A program made the translations under genes and the position numbers. Shown in pieces: positions 54,368-64,000 of a stretch of 64,000 bases of DNA. Under the pieces are notes generated by a model. That model searched no databases and was not told the origin of the DNA. It saw only the letters and a program-made list of their open reading frames with translations. The number at the start of each line of letters is the position of its first letter. Positions within the stretch are counted from its first letter, which is position 1. The DNA comes from Companilactobacillus kimchiensis (GTDB lineage: Bacteria; Bacillota; Bacilli; Lactobacillales; Lactobacillaceae), in NCBI RefSeq assembly GCF_001438805.1, contig NZ_JQCF01000007.1, forward strand, positions 1 to 64,000. Direction: 5' to 3'.

Positions 54368-55780
54368 ATGGAAGAAAAGAAGGGTCTATCACTTGGAGCT
54401 TTGACAGCAGCGGTTGTTACGAGTTCCATCGGTTCAGGTGTCTTTACCTTAACAAGCTCCCTTTCAGGTGGTGCAGCTCCTGGTCCCGTACTATTAGCAT
54501 GGGTCGTGGTTGGTTTTGGTATCATGATGTTAGCTTTATCGTTGAATAATTTGTTACTGAAACAACCAGAATCTGAAGGTATTCAAGCTTATGCACAAGC
54601 TGGTTTTGGAAACTTTGCTGGGTTTGTCAGTGGCTGGGGGTATTGGTTGTCAGCTTGGTTAGGAAATGTGGCCTTTGCGACTGTATTAATGAGTTCATTA
54701 GGCTACTTTTTTCCAATATTTGGCAATGGGCAAAATATCCCATCAGTGATCTTTGCAAGTATTGTTTCATGGTCGTTAACCCTTATTGTTAATCGTGGAG
54801 TTGAATCTGCGGCAGCAATGAATACGATCATTACTATCTGTAAGTTAATTCCACTGTTTGTTTTTATCGTTGTCGGAATTATCGTCTTTAAAGGTGGTAT
54901 TTTTACAGCTCATTTCTGGAGCAACGTCGCTTCAGGAGTAGCCGGAAAAGCTAGTATCGCTACTCAGTTTAGATCATGTTTGATGATCATGATGTGGGTT
55001 TTCGTAGGGGTTGAAGGAGCAAGTATGCTTTCATCTCGTGCTAAAGATAAAAACGATGCTGGAAAAGCTACTATTATTGGTATTATCAGTCTATTAGTAA
55101 TTTATGTTTTAGCTTCAGTTTTACCATATGGTTATTTATCTCAAAATGAACTTGCTAAGATCAATCAACCAGCAATGCTCTATATTTTCCAAGATATGGT
55201 TGGAAAATGGGGCGGTGCCTTTATCGGGATCGGTTTAGTTATCGCTATTTTGGGTTCATGGTTGTCTTGGACAATGTTGCCTGCAGATACAACTATGTTG
55301 ATGGCAGAGGAAAAGCTCTTGCCAGCCATCTTTGGTAAAAAGAACAAGAAAGGCGCTCCAACTTTTTCACTCGTGTTGACAGCATCATTGATTCAGGTCT
55401 TCTTAGTTATTCTGTTGTTCTCACAAGAAGCTTATAATTTTGCCTTATCACTCTGTACGGCGGCTATCGTAGTTTGTTATATCTTTGTTGGTTTGTATCA
55501 AGTGAAATTTTCACTAAAAAACAAAGATACAAAACAACTTTGGATCGGAATCTTCGCAGCGGCCTTTCAGATTGTTGCCATCGTTTTAGCTGGACTACAT
55601 TTCTTAATGTTAGTTTGTATTGGATACCTTCCCGGAATCTATTTCTACTACAAAGCTAAAAAGGATTACAACATTGATGGTGGAAAATTAACTAAAGCAG
55701 AAACTGTTTGGTCAATAATTATCGTTGCCTTAGCAATCGTAAGTATTGTCATGATCGCAATGGGAGCAATTAAAATTTAG
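54368..55780 (+). CDS. arcD: Arginine/ornithine antiporter
   Basis: APC-superfamily exchanger of 470 aa with about 12-13 helices. The unwound helix 1 motif SSIGSGVFTL and EGIQAYAQAGFG are typical. Position within the arc operon supports arginine/ornithine exchange. ATG at 54368 is used: AAAGGA lies 9 bases upstream, while the ATG at 54359 abuts it. Confidence 0.93.
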   Translation: MEEKKGLSLGALTAAVVTSSIGSGVFTLTSSLSGGAAPGPVLLAWVVVGFGIMMLALSLNNLLLKQPESEGIQAYAQAGFGNFAGFVSGWGYWLSAWLGNVAFATVLMSSLGYFFPIFGNGQNIPSVIFASIVSWSLTLIVNRGVESAAAMNTIITICKLIPLFVFIVVGIIVFKGGIFTAHFWSNVASGVAGKASIATQFRSCLMIMMWVFVGVEGASMLSSRAKDKNDAGKATIIGIISLLVIYVLASVLPYGYLSQNELAKINQPAMLYIFQDMVGKWGGAFIGIGLVIAILGSWLSWTMLPADTTMLMAEEKLLPAIFGKKNKKGAPTFSLVLTASLIQVFLVILLFSQEAYNFALSLCTAAIVVCYIFVGLYQVKFSLKNKDTKQLWIGIFAAAFQIVAIVLAGLHFLMLVCIGYLPGIYFYYKAKKDYNIDGGKLTKAETVWSIIIVALAIVSIVMIAMGAIKI

Positions 55781-55792
55781 GAAGTGTTAAGT

Positions 55793-56902
55793 ATGAAAAT
55801 AGCCGGATTTGGTGTTGAAGAATGGTTGAACGTACATGAACGTGAAGCTAAGTATGATTTAGCTCAAAGTACGATTACCTCATTTACTATGAATGAATTG
55901 AAAGAATTAACTAAAGCTGACTCACTCTATGATCAACTTGATGAACAAAAGATGAACTATGGTTGGATTGAGGGTTCACCAACTTTTAAACAGGAAATCA
56001 GTAAGATGTATCAAAATGTTGACTCCGACAACATTTTGCAAACAAATGGTGCTACTGGTGCCAATATGCTTGCCATCTATTCGCTAATTGAACCAGGCGA
56101 CCATGTGATCAGTGTTTATCCAAGTTATCAACAGCTTTATGATATTCCGAAGTCATTAGGTGCTGAAGTTAGTTTTTGGAAGTTACGTGAAGATAAAAAT
56201 TGGTACCCCGATATCGATGAATTGAAACGTTTGATTCGTCCCAATACTAAGATGATCTGCATCAATAATGCTAACAATCCAACAGGAACAATTTTAGATA
56301 GGAAGTTCTTGGAGCAAGTTGTTGAAATTGCTCGTTCAGTTGGTGCTTATATTTTAGTTGATGAAGTTTATCTACCATTCGATGAATCCGTTGACTTCGC
56401 ACCCATCGTGGATCTGTATGAGAAGGGGATTTCGACTAATTCACTTTCAAAAACTTATTCAATGCCTGGAATTCGAGTTGGTTGGACAGCAACTAATTCA
56501 GAATTGGCAGATATTTTCAGAAAATACCGTGATTATACAATGATCTGTTCTGGTGTTTTCAGTGATCAAATGGCTTGTTTGGTTCTGGAAAATAAGGACA
56601 AAGTTTTGGATCGAAATAAGAAAATTGTCCTTGATAATTTAGCTTACTTTAAAGATTGGGTTGAAAAGACTCCGAAGGTTAGCTGTGTCTTTCCAAATGG
56701 TGTGTCGACATCGTTTGTTAAATTAGATACTAAAAAATCAAGTCAAGAGTTCTGTCAAGATCTATTAAAAGATACTGGAGTTTTATTAGTACCAGGTGAA
56801 GCGTTTGATGTGCCCGGCTATGCAAGATTAGGATATTGTGCACCGCATGAAACACTGACTAAAGGTTTAGAAATTTTAGGAGAATATTTACAAGACAATT
56901 AA
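55793..56902 (+). CDS. arcT: Arc-operon aminotransferase
   Basis: Class I PLP aminotransferase of 369 aa: NNANNPTGT, LVDEVY, and the PLP lysine in TNSLSKTYSMPG. Found in the arc operons of many lactobacilli, where its substrate is not established. ATG at 55793 follows AGGAAG, which overlaps the arcD stop region. Confidence 0.88.
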   Translation: MKIAGFGVEEWLNVHEREAKYDLAQSTITSFTMNELKELTKADSLYDQLDEQKMNYGWIEGSPTFKQEISKMYQNVDSDNILQTNGATGANMLAIYSLIEPGDHVISVYPSYQQLYDIPKSLGAEVSFWKLREDKNWYPDIDELKRLIRPNTKMICINNANNPTGTILDRKFLEQVVEIARSVGAYILVDEVYLPFDESVDFAPIVDLYEKGISTNSLSKTYSMPGIRVGWTATNSELADIFRKYRDYTMICSGVFSDQMACLVLENKDKVLDRNKKIVLDNLAYFKDWVEKTPKVSCVFPNGVSTSFVKLDTKKSSQEFCQDLLKDTGVLLVPGEAFDVPGYARLGYCAPHETLTKGLEILGEYLQDN

Positions 56903-56936
56903 AAGCAAAATTTGCTTATTCTGAGGAGATTTGATT

Positions 56937-57878
56937 ATGACAAGACAACGCGTTGTGGTTGCTTTAGGTGGAAATGCCATTTTAAGTAAGGATGCTAGTG
57001 CTAAAGCACAACAAAAAGCTGTTAAAACGACTTGTGAATCATTGGTTGAATTTGTTAAAAATGACCAAGATTTAATTATTACCCATGGTAATGGACCACA
57101 AGTTGGTAATTTATTATTACAACAGGCAGCTGCTGACAGTGAAAAAAATCCAGCTTTACCACTTGATACTTGTGGAGCTATGACTGAGGGAAGTATTGGT
57201 TACTGGTTCCAGAATTCCATGAAGGAAGTCATGTTGAAGGAAGGTATCAATAAACAAGTTGTGACTTTGATCACACAAACAATCGTTGACAAAGACGATC
57301 CAGCCTTTGAAGACCCTACTAAACCAATTGGACCATTCTATACAGAGAATGAAGTTCCAGCTTTACAAGCGGACCATCCTGACTGGACAATTGTGGAAGA
57401 TTCTGGTCGTGGCTATCGTCGTGTTGTTCCTTCACCAAAACCAGTTGAAATTAACGAATATCCAGCAATTGAAGCAGTTTCAGCTGCCGGTGTAATTCCA
57501 ATCGTTGCTGGTGGTGGCGGTATTCCAGTAGTGAAAGATGGCGACCGTTTGATTGGTAAAGAAGCCGTAATCGATAAGGATTTTGGTGCTTCTAAGATTG
57601 CTCAATTGGTTAACGCTGATAAATTGATTATTTTAACTTCTGTGGGGGGAGTATATTATAATTTTGGTAAACCAAATCAAACTGAAGTATTTGATGTTGG
57701 TGTTGATGAGATCCAAACACATATTGATAATGAAGAATTTGCTAAGGGTAGTATGATGCCTAAAGTTCAGGCTGCCGTAGCTTTTGTTCGAGCAACTGGT
57801 AAACCAGCTGTGATCGGTGCATTGGATGATGTTAAAGAAATTATTGCAGGTGATAAAGGTACAATTATTCACAAATAA
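56937..57878 (+). CDS. arcC: Carbamate kinase
   Basis: Makes ATP from carbamoyl phosphate and ADP, the energy-yielding end of the ADI pathway. 313 aa with VALGGNAIL, THGNGPQVG, AGGGGIPV and TSVGGVYYNFG. ATG at 56937 follows GAGGAG. Last gene of the operon; no clear terminator before the argS leader, whose own terminator may serve. Confidence 0.96.
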   Translation: MTRQRVVVALGGNAILSKDASAKAQQKAVKTTCESLVEFVKNDQDLIITHGNGPQVGNLLLQQAAADSEKNPALPLDTCGAMTEGSIGYWFQNSMKEVMLKEGINKQVVTLITQTIVDKDDPAFEDPTKPIGPFYTENEVPALQADHPDWTIVEDSGRGYRRVVPSPKPVEINEYPAIEAVSAAGVIPIVAGGGGIPVVKDGDRLIGKEAVIDKDFGASKIAQLVNADKLIILTSVGGVYYNFGKPNQTEVFDVGVDEIQTHIDNEEFAKGSMMPKVQAAVAFVRATGKPAVIGALDDVKEIIAGDKGTIIHK

Positions 57879-57920
57879 TTATTGTTATGAATGATTTTAT
57901 GTGCTATCATACTTATGCAA

Positions 57921-58121
57921 ATGAAGGATTAATTAATCAACAGATTTACAGCGAGGTCAAGTTTTGGTGAGAGTTGACTACTTCGAAGATTAAGTCGCAC
58001 CCTTCATATAAAAATGAATAATCAATTAATGAGTGGATATTAATCAATTAGAGTGGTACCGCGGGAAAAATCTCGTCTCTTTCAATAGGACAATACGTCT
58101 ATTGGAAGAGGCGTTTTTTTT
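57921..58121 (+). ncRNA. T-box leader of argS
   Basis: Stem I base ATGAAGG (57921-57927) pairs with CCTTCAT (58001-58007). A CGC arginine codon at 57996-57998 is placed as the specifier. The T-box core GAGTGGTACCGCGG (58051-58064) precedes a terminator: GTCTCTTTCAATAG pairs with CTATTGGAAGAGGC (58074-58121). Uncharged tRNA-Arg should raise argS. Confidence 0.94.
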
Positions 58122-58139
58122 ATCTAAAGGAGGATAAAT

Positions 58140-59834
58140 ATGGATTTTAAACAACAAGTAGTAGATACACTAGTAAAGGTTTTACCAGAAGAGATCACTG
58201 AGGAACAAATTACTAATTTGATCGAAAAGCCAAAGACATCAGATCTTGGTGATTATGCTTTCCCAACTTTTATCTTGGCAAAGTCATTGCATAAAGCTCC
58301 AAATATGATTGCAGAAGACTTGGTTGGCAAAATTGATACAACTGGTTTTGAAAAAGTTGTTAACACTGGTGCCTATATCAATTTCTTCTTAGATAAAAAA
58401 GCCTTTTCAAATGAAGTTTTACATGAAGTTTTAACAAAGAAAAATGAATATGGTAACGCTGATGATGGTAAAGGACGTAATGTTCCTATCGATATGTCAT
58501 CACCTAACATTGCTAAACCAATGTCAATGGGTCACCTTCGTTCAACTGTAATTGGTAACTCAATTGCTAAAATTATCACTAAATTAAACTATCAACCAGT
58601 TAAGATCAATCACTTGGGCGATTGGGGAACACAATTTGGTAAGTTGATCGTTGGTTATAAGATGTGGGGCTCAGTTGAAGAAGTTGAAGCTGATCCAATC
58701 AATAACCTTTTGAAATATTATGTTCGTTTCCATAAAGAAGCCGAAGATAAACCAGAACTTGATGACGAGGCTCGTGCTTGGTTCAAGAAGATGGAAGATG
58801 GCGATAAAGAATCATTAGCTCTTTGGTCATGGTTCAAGGAACTTTCATTAAAGGAATTCCAAACAATCTATGATAGACTTGACGTTCATTTTGATCACTT
58901 TACTGGTGAATCATTCTACAACGACAAGATGGACGCTATCGTTGACACACTTGAAGAAAAGGGTCTTTTAAAAGAGAGTCGCGGTGCTGAAATCGTTGAT
59001 CTTTCTGAATATGACCTCTCACCAGCTTTGATCAAGAAAACTGATGGTGCCACACTTTACATCACTCGTGATTTGGCTGCCGCTAAGTACCGTAAAGATA
59101 CTTTTGACTTTGTTAAATCACTTTATGTTGTTGGTTCAGAACAATCAGAACATTTTACTAAATTAAAGCTTGTCCTTAAGAAGATGGGTTACGATTGGGC
59201 CGATGACATCATCCATATCCCATTTGGTTTGATTACAACTGGTGGTAAGAAACTTTCAACTCGTAAAGGTAATGTTATCTTACTTGATAATGTGCTAAAC
59301 GATGCCGTTGATCTTGCTAAGAAACAAATTGAAGAAAAGAATCCAGACCTAAAGGATAAAGATACCGTTGCTGAAGCAGTTGGTGTTGGAGCAGTTGTCT
59401 TCCATGATTTGAAGAACGATCGTCGTGATAGTTTTGATTTTAATCTTGAAGAAGTTGTTCGTTTTGAAGGTGAAACTGGTCCTTATGTTCAATATACTAA
59501 TGCTCGTGCTTTAAGTATCTTGAGAAAAGCGGGCACTGTTGATTATGCTGATGCCAAAGATTTAGCCGTTACTGACCCTGAAGCTTGGGGAACAATCAAA
59601 TTACTTCAAGATTTCCCTAATGTCGTGGAACGTGCCGCTAAGACTTTCGAACCATCAGTTATCGCTAAGTATGCATTGAAACTTGCTAAGAGTTTTAACC
59701 AATACTATGCTCACAGTAAAATTCTTGCTGACGATGAAGGCTTGAAAGCTAGACTTTCATTAGTTAAGTCAGTTTCAATCGTGCTTCAAATGTCACTAGC
59801 ACTTCTTGGTGTTAAAGCTCCTGAAGAAATGTAG
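58140..59834 (+). CDS. argS: Arginyl-tRNA synthetase
   Basis: Class I synthetase of 564 aa. The N-terminal Add1 domain binds the tRNA D loop; the HIGH-type motif is MSMGHLRST and the second signature is KLSTRKGN; a DALR-type anticodon-binding domain ends the protein. AAAGGAGG precedes the ATG. Confidence 0.98.
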   Translation: MDFKQQVVDTLVKVLPEEITEEQITNLIEKPKTSDLGDYAFPTFILAKSLHKAPNMIAEDLVGKIDTTGFEKVVNTGAYINFFLDKKAFSNEVLHEVLTKKNEYGNADDGKGRNVPIDMSSPNIAKPMSMGHLRSTVIGNSIAKIITKLNYQPVKINHLGDWGTQFGKLIVGYKMWGSVEEVEADPINNLLKYYVRFHKEAEDKPELDDEARAWFKKMEDGDKESLALWSWFKELSLKEFQTIYDRLDVHFDHFTGESFYNDKMDAIVDTLEEKGLLKESRGAEIVDLSEYDLSPALIKKTDGATLYITRDLAAAKYRKDTFDFVKSLYVVGSEQSEHFTKLKLVLKKMGYDWADDIIHIPFGLITTGGKKLSTRKGNVILLDNVLNDAVDLAKKQIEEKNPDLKDKDTVAEAVGVGAVVFHDLKNDRRDSFDFNLEEVVRFEGETGPYVQYTNARALSILRKAGTVDYADAKDLAVTDPEAWGTIKLLQDFPNVVERAAKTFEPSVIAKYALKLAKSFNQYYAHSKILADDEGLKARLSLVKSVSIVLQMSLALLGVKAPEEM

Positions 59835-59846
59835 GGTGAACCGGTT

Positions 59847-60767
59847 TTGGATAGAAAACTTTTTAGCGAACTATCAGAAATGAAAACAACCACGCTAGAT
59901 TTGGCGTGGTTGTTGATGGCAATATCATTTACATATTTAAATTATGAAACTTTTAATATTTTCTATGGTGTTCTCGGATTTTTAGCAGTGTTCTTCATTC
60001 ATTTGTTTATTAACTTTCATAATAATTATATGGATTATCGACACTCAACTGATAAAGAATATCGTGAAAAAATCAGTACCATCGGTATTAACCGCGAATC
60101 ATTGGCAATAGTCAGAAAATGGATGTACGGTTTGGCCATTTTTCCATTAATTATTGGGGCTTTCCTGGTTTACAAAACAGGTTGGATCACCTTGGCGATC
60201 GGGGTCGCTGGTGTTTTGATCGGTTTGATGTATTCAGCAGGTCCTAAGCCACTAAACTCCACAATGTTTGGAGAAATAGTGGTGGCTATTGCCATTAGCC
60301 AACTGATTCCAATAGCCTACTCCTATCTAGGGTTAGCGGGAACAGGTAAGTTTGATTCTAGTACAGCCATCTCGGTGATCCTAGTCAGTTTACCAAATAC
60401 TTTTGCATTTCTATGTGCAGAGTTGAGTAATGGCACTTGTGACTTAGAAGAAGACCTAAAAAATGGTCGTTTTACATTGGTTAGTAAAGTAGGTAAAACC
60501 AATGCTTTGAATTTGTTTAAAGCTAGTTGGATATTAGCCTTCCTGTTAATTCCAATTTTAGCCTTAACGAGAGTAGTACCTTACATTACACTGTTAATCG
60601 TGCTACTTTACCCAAACATTTGGGACGATCTTCGTCCTTATCTGAAGGAACAAGTGAAAACCAAAACGTATCCTTTAGTAATCAAGGCTGTAAGTAAATT
60701 CTCTGTAACGTATATTTTATTGATCGCTGTCGGGGCGATGATTAAACTAGTTATGGCAGTATTCTAA
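59847..60767 (+). CDS. UbiA-family prenyltransferase (MenA-like)
   Basis: 306 aa with about nine helices and the two Asp-rich motifs of the family: NNYMDYRHSTD (near 63-73) and NGTCDLEEDLKNGR (near 196-209). These bind prenyl diphosphate and Mg. The fit is best to MenA-type DHNA prenyltransferases, making demethylmenaquinone for respiration or redox balance; no other menaquinone genes are here. Start is TTG with AGGGTGA upstream, 12 bases after argS. Confidence 0.88.
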   Translation: MDRKLFSELSEMKTTTLDLAWLLMAISFTYLNYETFNIFYGVLGFLAVFFIHLFINFHNNYMDYRHSTDKEYREKISTIGINRESLAIVRKWMYGLAIFPLIIGAFLVYKTGWITLAIGVAGVLIGLMYSAGPKPLNSTMFGEIVVAIAISQLIPIAYSYLGLAGTGKFDSSTAISVILVSLPNTFAFLCAELSNGTCDLEEDLKNGRFTLVSKVGKTNALNLFKASWILAFLLIPILALTRVVPYITLLIVLLYPNIWDDLRPYLKEQVKTKTYPLVIKAVSKFSVTYILLIAVGAMIKLVMAVF

Positions 60768-60829
60768 TTACAGTTATCCCAGAAAGAGTCTAAAAAATCA
60801 CTCCTAAAAAATCTTTCTGAATATAAAAG

Positions 60830-60867
60830 AAGAGCTCACCTAATTGTCGGGATTAGGTGAGCTTTTT
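60830..60867. terminator. Terminator between the prenyltransferase and pseudouridine synthase genes
   Basis: AGCTCACCTAAT and ATTAGGTGAGCT pair perfectly with a 7-base loop and T run. It also stands at the end of the convergent gene. A second hairpin CAGAAAGA/TCTTTCTG precedes it. Confidence 0.88.
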
Positions 60868-60872
60868 GGTTG

Positions 60873-61754
60873 CTAAAAAATAGCACATATTAAATTATAC
60901 ATATCTTTTGATAATTTTGCTTTAATTATTTTGGAGTTATTGCTAAAAGGTTGCTGAAAAGTCAGTTGATGCGCGAATAATAGCAATTTTCCATTTTTTT
61001 GATGAGGGTTGTATAAAGGATCATTAACGATGGGCCAACCATTGTAAGCCAAATGAACCCGTAGTTGATGAGTCCGACCAGTTAAGAGATTTAATTTTAA
61101 AAGGGCGTGAGTGGTATCCTGTTTGATGACTTCATATTTAGTGACCGCTTGAAGGCCAGTTTCAGCAATCATACGTTTGCGAACATCGTTAGGGTCCTGA
61201 TCAATTGGTAAGTTGATCTCACCGGAGTCAGGAATTGGTTGGTCAAGATCAACCACAGCCAAATATTCCCGATGTAAAGTTTTGCTGCTTAATTGGCGAT
61301 TAAAAATCGGGACTAAGTGGGGAGTTTTGGCAATCAAAACTAAACCAGAAGTTTCCATATCGATTCGGTGAACCATGTAGGGATGTCCATTTGTCAGATA
61401 AGTTTCAACGTCATTCATCAGAGAATCATTTTCAGTCATGATGTTGGGATGGGTTTTGCGGCCGGCAGCTTTATTTACGACGATAATGTCTTGATCTTCG
61501 TAAACCACTTCGATGGGATTATTTCCAGGTAAATAATGTTGTTCAGTTCGTGGTGGGAAATTAAAATTTAAGGTAATAAGATCATTGTCGTGGACGATCG
61601 TATTAAAAGAATGATATTTACCGTTGATCAAGACGTCTTCTTGGATCCGAAAAAAATGTTGCCATTTTTTGGGTATCAACCATTTCTTGAGCAGTTCTCT
61701 GATGGTCAAACTTTCATTATTTTCTTGATGATAAGTGATAGTTTTCTGGTACAT
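60873..61754 (-). CDS. RluA-family pseudouridine synthase
   Basis: 293 aa. An N-terminal S4-like region (to about 70) precedes the catalytic domain. VHRIDMETSG holds the active-site Asp, and LLTGRTHQLRVHL is the RluA signature. The target could be 23S rRNA or tRNA; not resolvable by eye. AAGGAGC precedes the ATG. Confidence 0.92.
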   Translation of the reverse strand: MYQKTITYHQENNESLTIRELLKKWLIPKKWQHFFRIQEDVLINGKYHSFNTIVHDNDLITLNFNFPPRTEQHYLPGNNPIEVVYEDQDIIVVNKAAGRKTHPNIMTENDSLMNDVETYLTNGHPYMVHRIDMETSGLVLIAKTPHLVPIFNRQLSSKTLHREYLAVVDLDQPIPDSGEINLPIDQDPNDVRKRMIAETGLQAVTKYEVIKQDTTHALLKLNLLTGRTHQLRVHLAYNGWPIVNDPLYNPHQKNGKLLLFAHQLTFQQPFSNNSKIIKAKLSKDMYNLICAIF

Positions 61755-61845
61755 TAAGCGTTTGCTCCTTAAAGATTATTCGAGTAACTTATTAATAAGT
61801 CCGATAATGTGATAAAATTTGTTCTTATACAGAGGTATTTAAATA

Positions 61846-63918
61846 ATGAATAAAAACAATGGTTTTTGGGATTGGCTTAAACCCAAATTACTAGTTGCTT
61901 GGTCCTTTATTAAAAAATATTGGCATAGATTCCAATTGACACGTTGGTTGATTCTAATAATTTTAACAATAATTTTAATTTTAAGCAGTTATTGGACCTA
62001 TAAAGCTAAGACATCTAATGTTGAAGATCTGCAATCATCATTGCAGACCAAGACAACCATCATGGATAAAGATGGTGCTGATGCCGGTCAATTATACGCT
62101 AATAAGGGTACTTATGTTAGCTATGATAAAATTTCCAAAAATATTCAAAATGCGGTAACTTCAACCGAAGATCGGACATTTTGGACTAATCCTGGATTCA
62201 GCATCAAAGGATATGCTAGAGCGGCTTTAGGATATCTGATCCATCACGGTATTTCTGGTGGTGGTAGTACTTTGACACAACAGTTAGCCAAGAACTCCCT
62301 TTTAACACAGAAACAAACTATTTCTAGAAAAGGTGAGGAACTTTTCTTAGCAATTGAGATCAATCATGTTTATTCCAAAAAAGAAATTATTACGATGTAT
62401 TTGAATAATGCTTACTTTGGGAATGGTGTCTGGGGTGTCCAAGATGCTTCTGAGAAGTACTTTGGTAAAAATGCATCCGAATTAAATCCAGCCGAGGGAG
62501 CTGTTTTGGCCGGGATTCTAAGATCACCTAATTTTTATAATCCAATTGATAGTATGAGTAATTCCACCTCAAGACGTAATCTTGTTTTGGACCTAATGGT
62601 TCAAAACAAAAAATTAACTGCTTCACAGGCGAGCTATTACAAGAGTACGGCAATTGATGTTAATGATGGTTATGAAGTTAGCAGTTCTTATAAGTATCCT
62701 TATTTCTTCGATGCTGTGATCGATGAGGCTGTGAATAAATATGGTCTCAAGGAAGATGATATTTTAAATAAGGGTTATAAGATTTATACGACTCTGGATC
62801 AAAAGATGCAGAGTTCAATGCAAAGTTCCTTTGAAACGAGTTATCTTTTCCCAGGCAATGCTGCCGATGGAACTAAAGTTCAAGGAGCTTCAGTGGCAGT
62901 CAATCCTCAAAATGGGGGGATTTTGGCGGTCGTAGGTGGTCGTGGTGATCATACCTTTAGAGGTTTCAATCGTGCTACTCAAATGAAACGTCAACCAGGT
63001 TCAACTATCAAACCACTAGCAGTCTATACGCCAGCAATTGAAAATGGTTATAGTTATGATTCTGAATTACCAGATGAGGTAACTAGTTTTGGTAAGAATA
63101 AGTATACGCCAACGAATGCTGATGGACTTTATCAGGAATCAATGCCAATGTACAAGGCACTAGCTCAAAGTGAGAATGTGCCAGCAGTAGCATTGCTTGA
63201 TAAGATCGGTGTTAAGAAAGGTGTCAATTCAGTGGAAAACTTTGGTATCAAAGTCCACAAGAATGATCAAAATTTAGCACTTGCCTTAGGTGGTTTGGAA
63301 ACTGGAGTTTCGCCATTACAAATGGCTCGTTCTTATACAGCCTTTGCTAATGATGGTCGCCTTTCAAATACGCATTTTATTACAAAAATCGTCGATTCAA
63401 CTGGTACGGTAATTGTTAATAATACTAATACCACTACTAAACAGATCATTAGTAAAAATACTGCTAAAGAAATGACTAGTATGATGTTAGGCGTCTATAA
63501 CGAGGGAACAGGTAAAACCGCCAAACCAGCTGGTTATCAAATTGCTGGTAAAACAGGTAGTACAGAAGTACCTGATTCTTATGGCTATGCGGGAACAAAG
63601 GATCAATGGATGATTGGTTATACTCCAGATGTAGTAGTAGCTAGTTGGATCGGATTTGACAAGACTGATCAGAATCACTTCTTACCTGGAGCCAGTGAAA
63701 ATGGCCTGTCAGCACTCTTTAAAGATGAAATGACTGGTATTTTACCAAATACCAAGGAAACTAGTTTTAGTGTCAAAGATGCTGCTAAATTAGCGCAGGA
63801 AAACACGACTGATACGGGTGATAATGATATTTCTAAATCTATCCAAGATGGTGTAAACAACGTTAAAAATAGAGCAACAGAATGGTATAATAGTATTAAG
63901 AACTTTTTTGGTCAATAG
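61846..63918 (+). CDS. Class A penicillin-binding protein (transglycosylase/transpeptidase)
   Basis: 690 aa, bifunctional cell-wall synthase. One membrane anchor at about 35-52. GT51 domain with catalytic Glu108 in STEDRTFW and GGSTLTQQLAKN; transpeptidase with Ser386 (STIK), SEN and KTGS from Lys569. The order and size fit PBP1A/2A of lactobacilli. The C-terminal 60 residues are polar and low in structure. GAGGT lies upstream. Confidence 0.95.
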   Translation: MNKNNGFWDWLKPKLLVAWSFIKKYWHRFQLTRWLILIILTIILILSSYWTYKAKTSNVEDLQSSLQTKTTIMDKDGADAGQLYANKGTYVSYDKISKNIQNAVTSTEDRTFWTNPGFSIKGYARAALGYLIHHGISGGGSTLTQQLAKNSLLTQKQTISRKGEELFLAIEINHVYSKKEIITMYLNNAYFGNGVWGVQDASEKYFGKNASELNPAEGAVLAGILRSPNFYNPIDSMSNSTSRRNLVLDLMVQNKKLTASQASYYKSTAIDVNDGYEVSSSYKYPYFFDAVIDEAVNKYGLKEDDILNKGYKIYTTLDQKMQSSMQSSFETSYLFPGNAADGTKVQGASVAVNPQNGGILAVVGGRGDHTFRGFNRATQMKRQPGSTIKPLAVYTPAIENGYSYDSELPDEVTSFGKNKYTPTNADGLYQESMPMYKALAQSENVPAVALLDKIGVKKGVNSVENFGIKVHKNDQNLALALGGLETGVSPLQMARSYTAFANDGRLSNTHFITKIVDSTGTVIVNNTNTTTKQIISKNTAKEMTSMMLGVYNEGTGKTAKPAGYQIAGKTGSTEVPDSYGYAGTKDQWMIGYTPDVVVASWIGFDKTDQNHFLPGASENGLSALFKDEMTGILPNTKETSFSVKDAAKLAQENTTDTGDNDISKSIQDGVNNVKNRATEWYNSIKNFFGQ

Positions 63919-63927
63919 GAGGACTAT

Positions 63928-64000
63928 ATGAACATTTACGATAGCGCCAATACACTTGAACAAGACTTGAGAAAGACAACTGAAGTCGCTGAACTAAAGC
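63928..64000 (+). CDS. YlbF-family protein, 5' part only (cut by window end)
   Basis: The 24 visible codons begin MNIYDSANTLEQDLRKTTE, which resembles the start of YlbF/YmcA-type alpha-helical proteins that often follow the PBP gene in lactobacilli. AGGAGG precedes the ATG. Too little is seen for certainty. Confidence 0.6.
   Translation, partial: MNIYDSANTLEQDLRKTTEVAELK

Noticed and set aside
1-64000. CRISPR arrays, transposases, phage genes, toxin-antitoxin pairs or known defence systems
   Set aside because: Looked for repeats with regular spacers and for the usual protein motifs; none found.

Overview
The window looks like chromosomal DNA of a low-GC Gram-positive bacterium of the Lactobacillaceae. 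The gene content (arginine deiminase operon, PTS transporter, T-box and SMK-box leaders, cre sites, a bifunctional penicillin-binding protein, tRNA types and AGGAGG-type ribosome sites) and AT-rich codon use fit a Companilactobacillus/Lactobacillus-like genome. That genus assignment is inference; no 16S gene is present. There is no phage, insertion sequence, CRISPR array or plasmid replication gene.

Layout. 1-410: tail of a tRNA cluster (probable Asn fragment, Ser, Arg). 477-10450: a complete lysine/diaminopimelate region. Aspartate kinase and dapF face left. A lysine riboswitch with its own terminator precedes the rightward lysA-dapH-dapL-dapA-dapB-patA-asd series. Together these are all nine enzymes of the N-acetylated pathway from aspartate to lysine. 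10500-17650: an MFS-like membrane protein, the anaerobic ribonucleotide reductase pair nrdD-nrdG behind a large hairpin, a small membrane protein and a metal P-type ATPase. 17640-24150: alkyladenine glycosylase, tRNA-Glu and tRNA-Val, a membrane protein, metK with an SMK-box, a 14-TM efflux pump, a PAP2 phosphatase and a LysM peptidoglycan hydrolase. 24160-31400: leuS with a T-box, a MurJ-like flippase, an esterase, nnrD, tRNA-Leu and a secreted protein. 31500-36600: NADH oxidase-like flavoprotein, a small protein, an orphan PTS EIIC with a perfect cre, mscL, and a 620-bp hairpin-rich gap.

36600-42290 is the most interesting part. A two-component system is divergent from a unit made of a 28-residue membrane peptide, a GT39-like membrane glycosyltransferase with two Lys/Ser/Thr/Pro/Gly-rich inserts, and a GT2 polyprenyl-phosphate glycosyltransferase. 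Between them lies an exact copy of the streptococcal CiaR operator pattern (TTTAAG-N5-TTTAAG), so a CiaRH-like system probably controls a cell-envelope glycosylation unit.

42585-50030: guaC, glnA, an HTH/membrane protein, and two visibly broken genes (a MerR regulator with a +1 frameshift and an MFS transporter with an in-frame amber codon), then a WYL regulator and two tiny genes. 50100-57880: a TetR regulator, tRNA-Gly, a lipoprotein, and the arginine deiminase operon arcA-arcB-arcD-arcT-arcC with a cre site over its -35 box and a terminator between arcB and arcD. 57900-64000: argS with an Arg T-box, a UbiA-type prenyltransferase, an RluA-type pseudouridine synthase, a class A PBP and the start of a YlbF-family gene.

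RNA-level control is unusually visible here: lysine riboswitch, SMK-box, two T-boxes, several hairpins touching ribosome sites, and two diverged copies of one 3'-UTR element. Coordinates of start codons were moved from the longest frame where a ribosome-binding site clearly chose an internal start.
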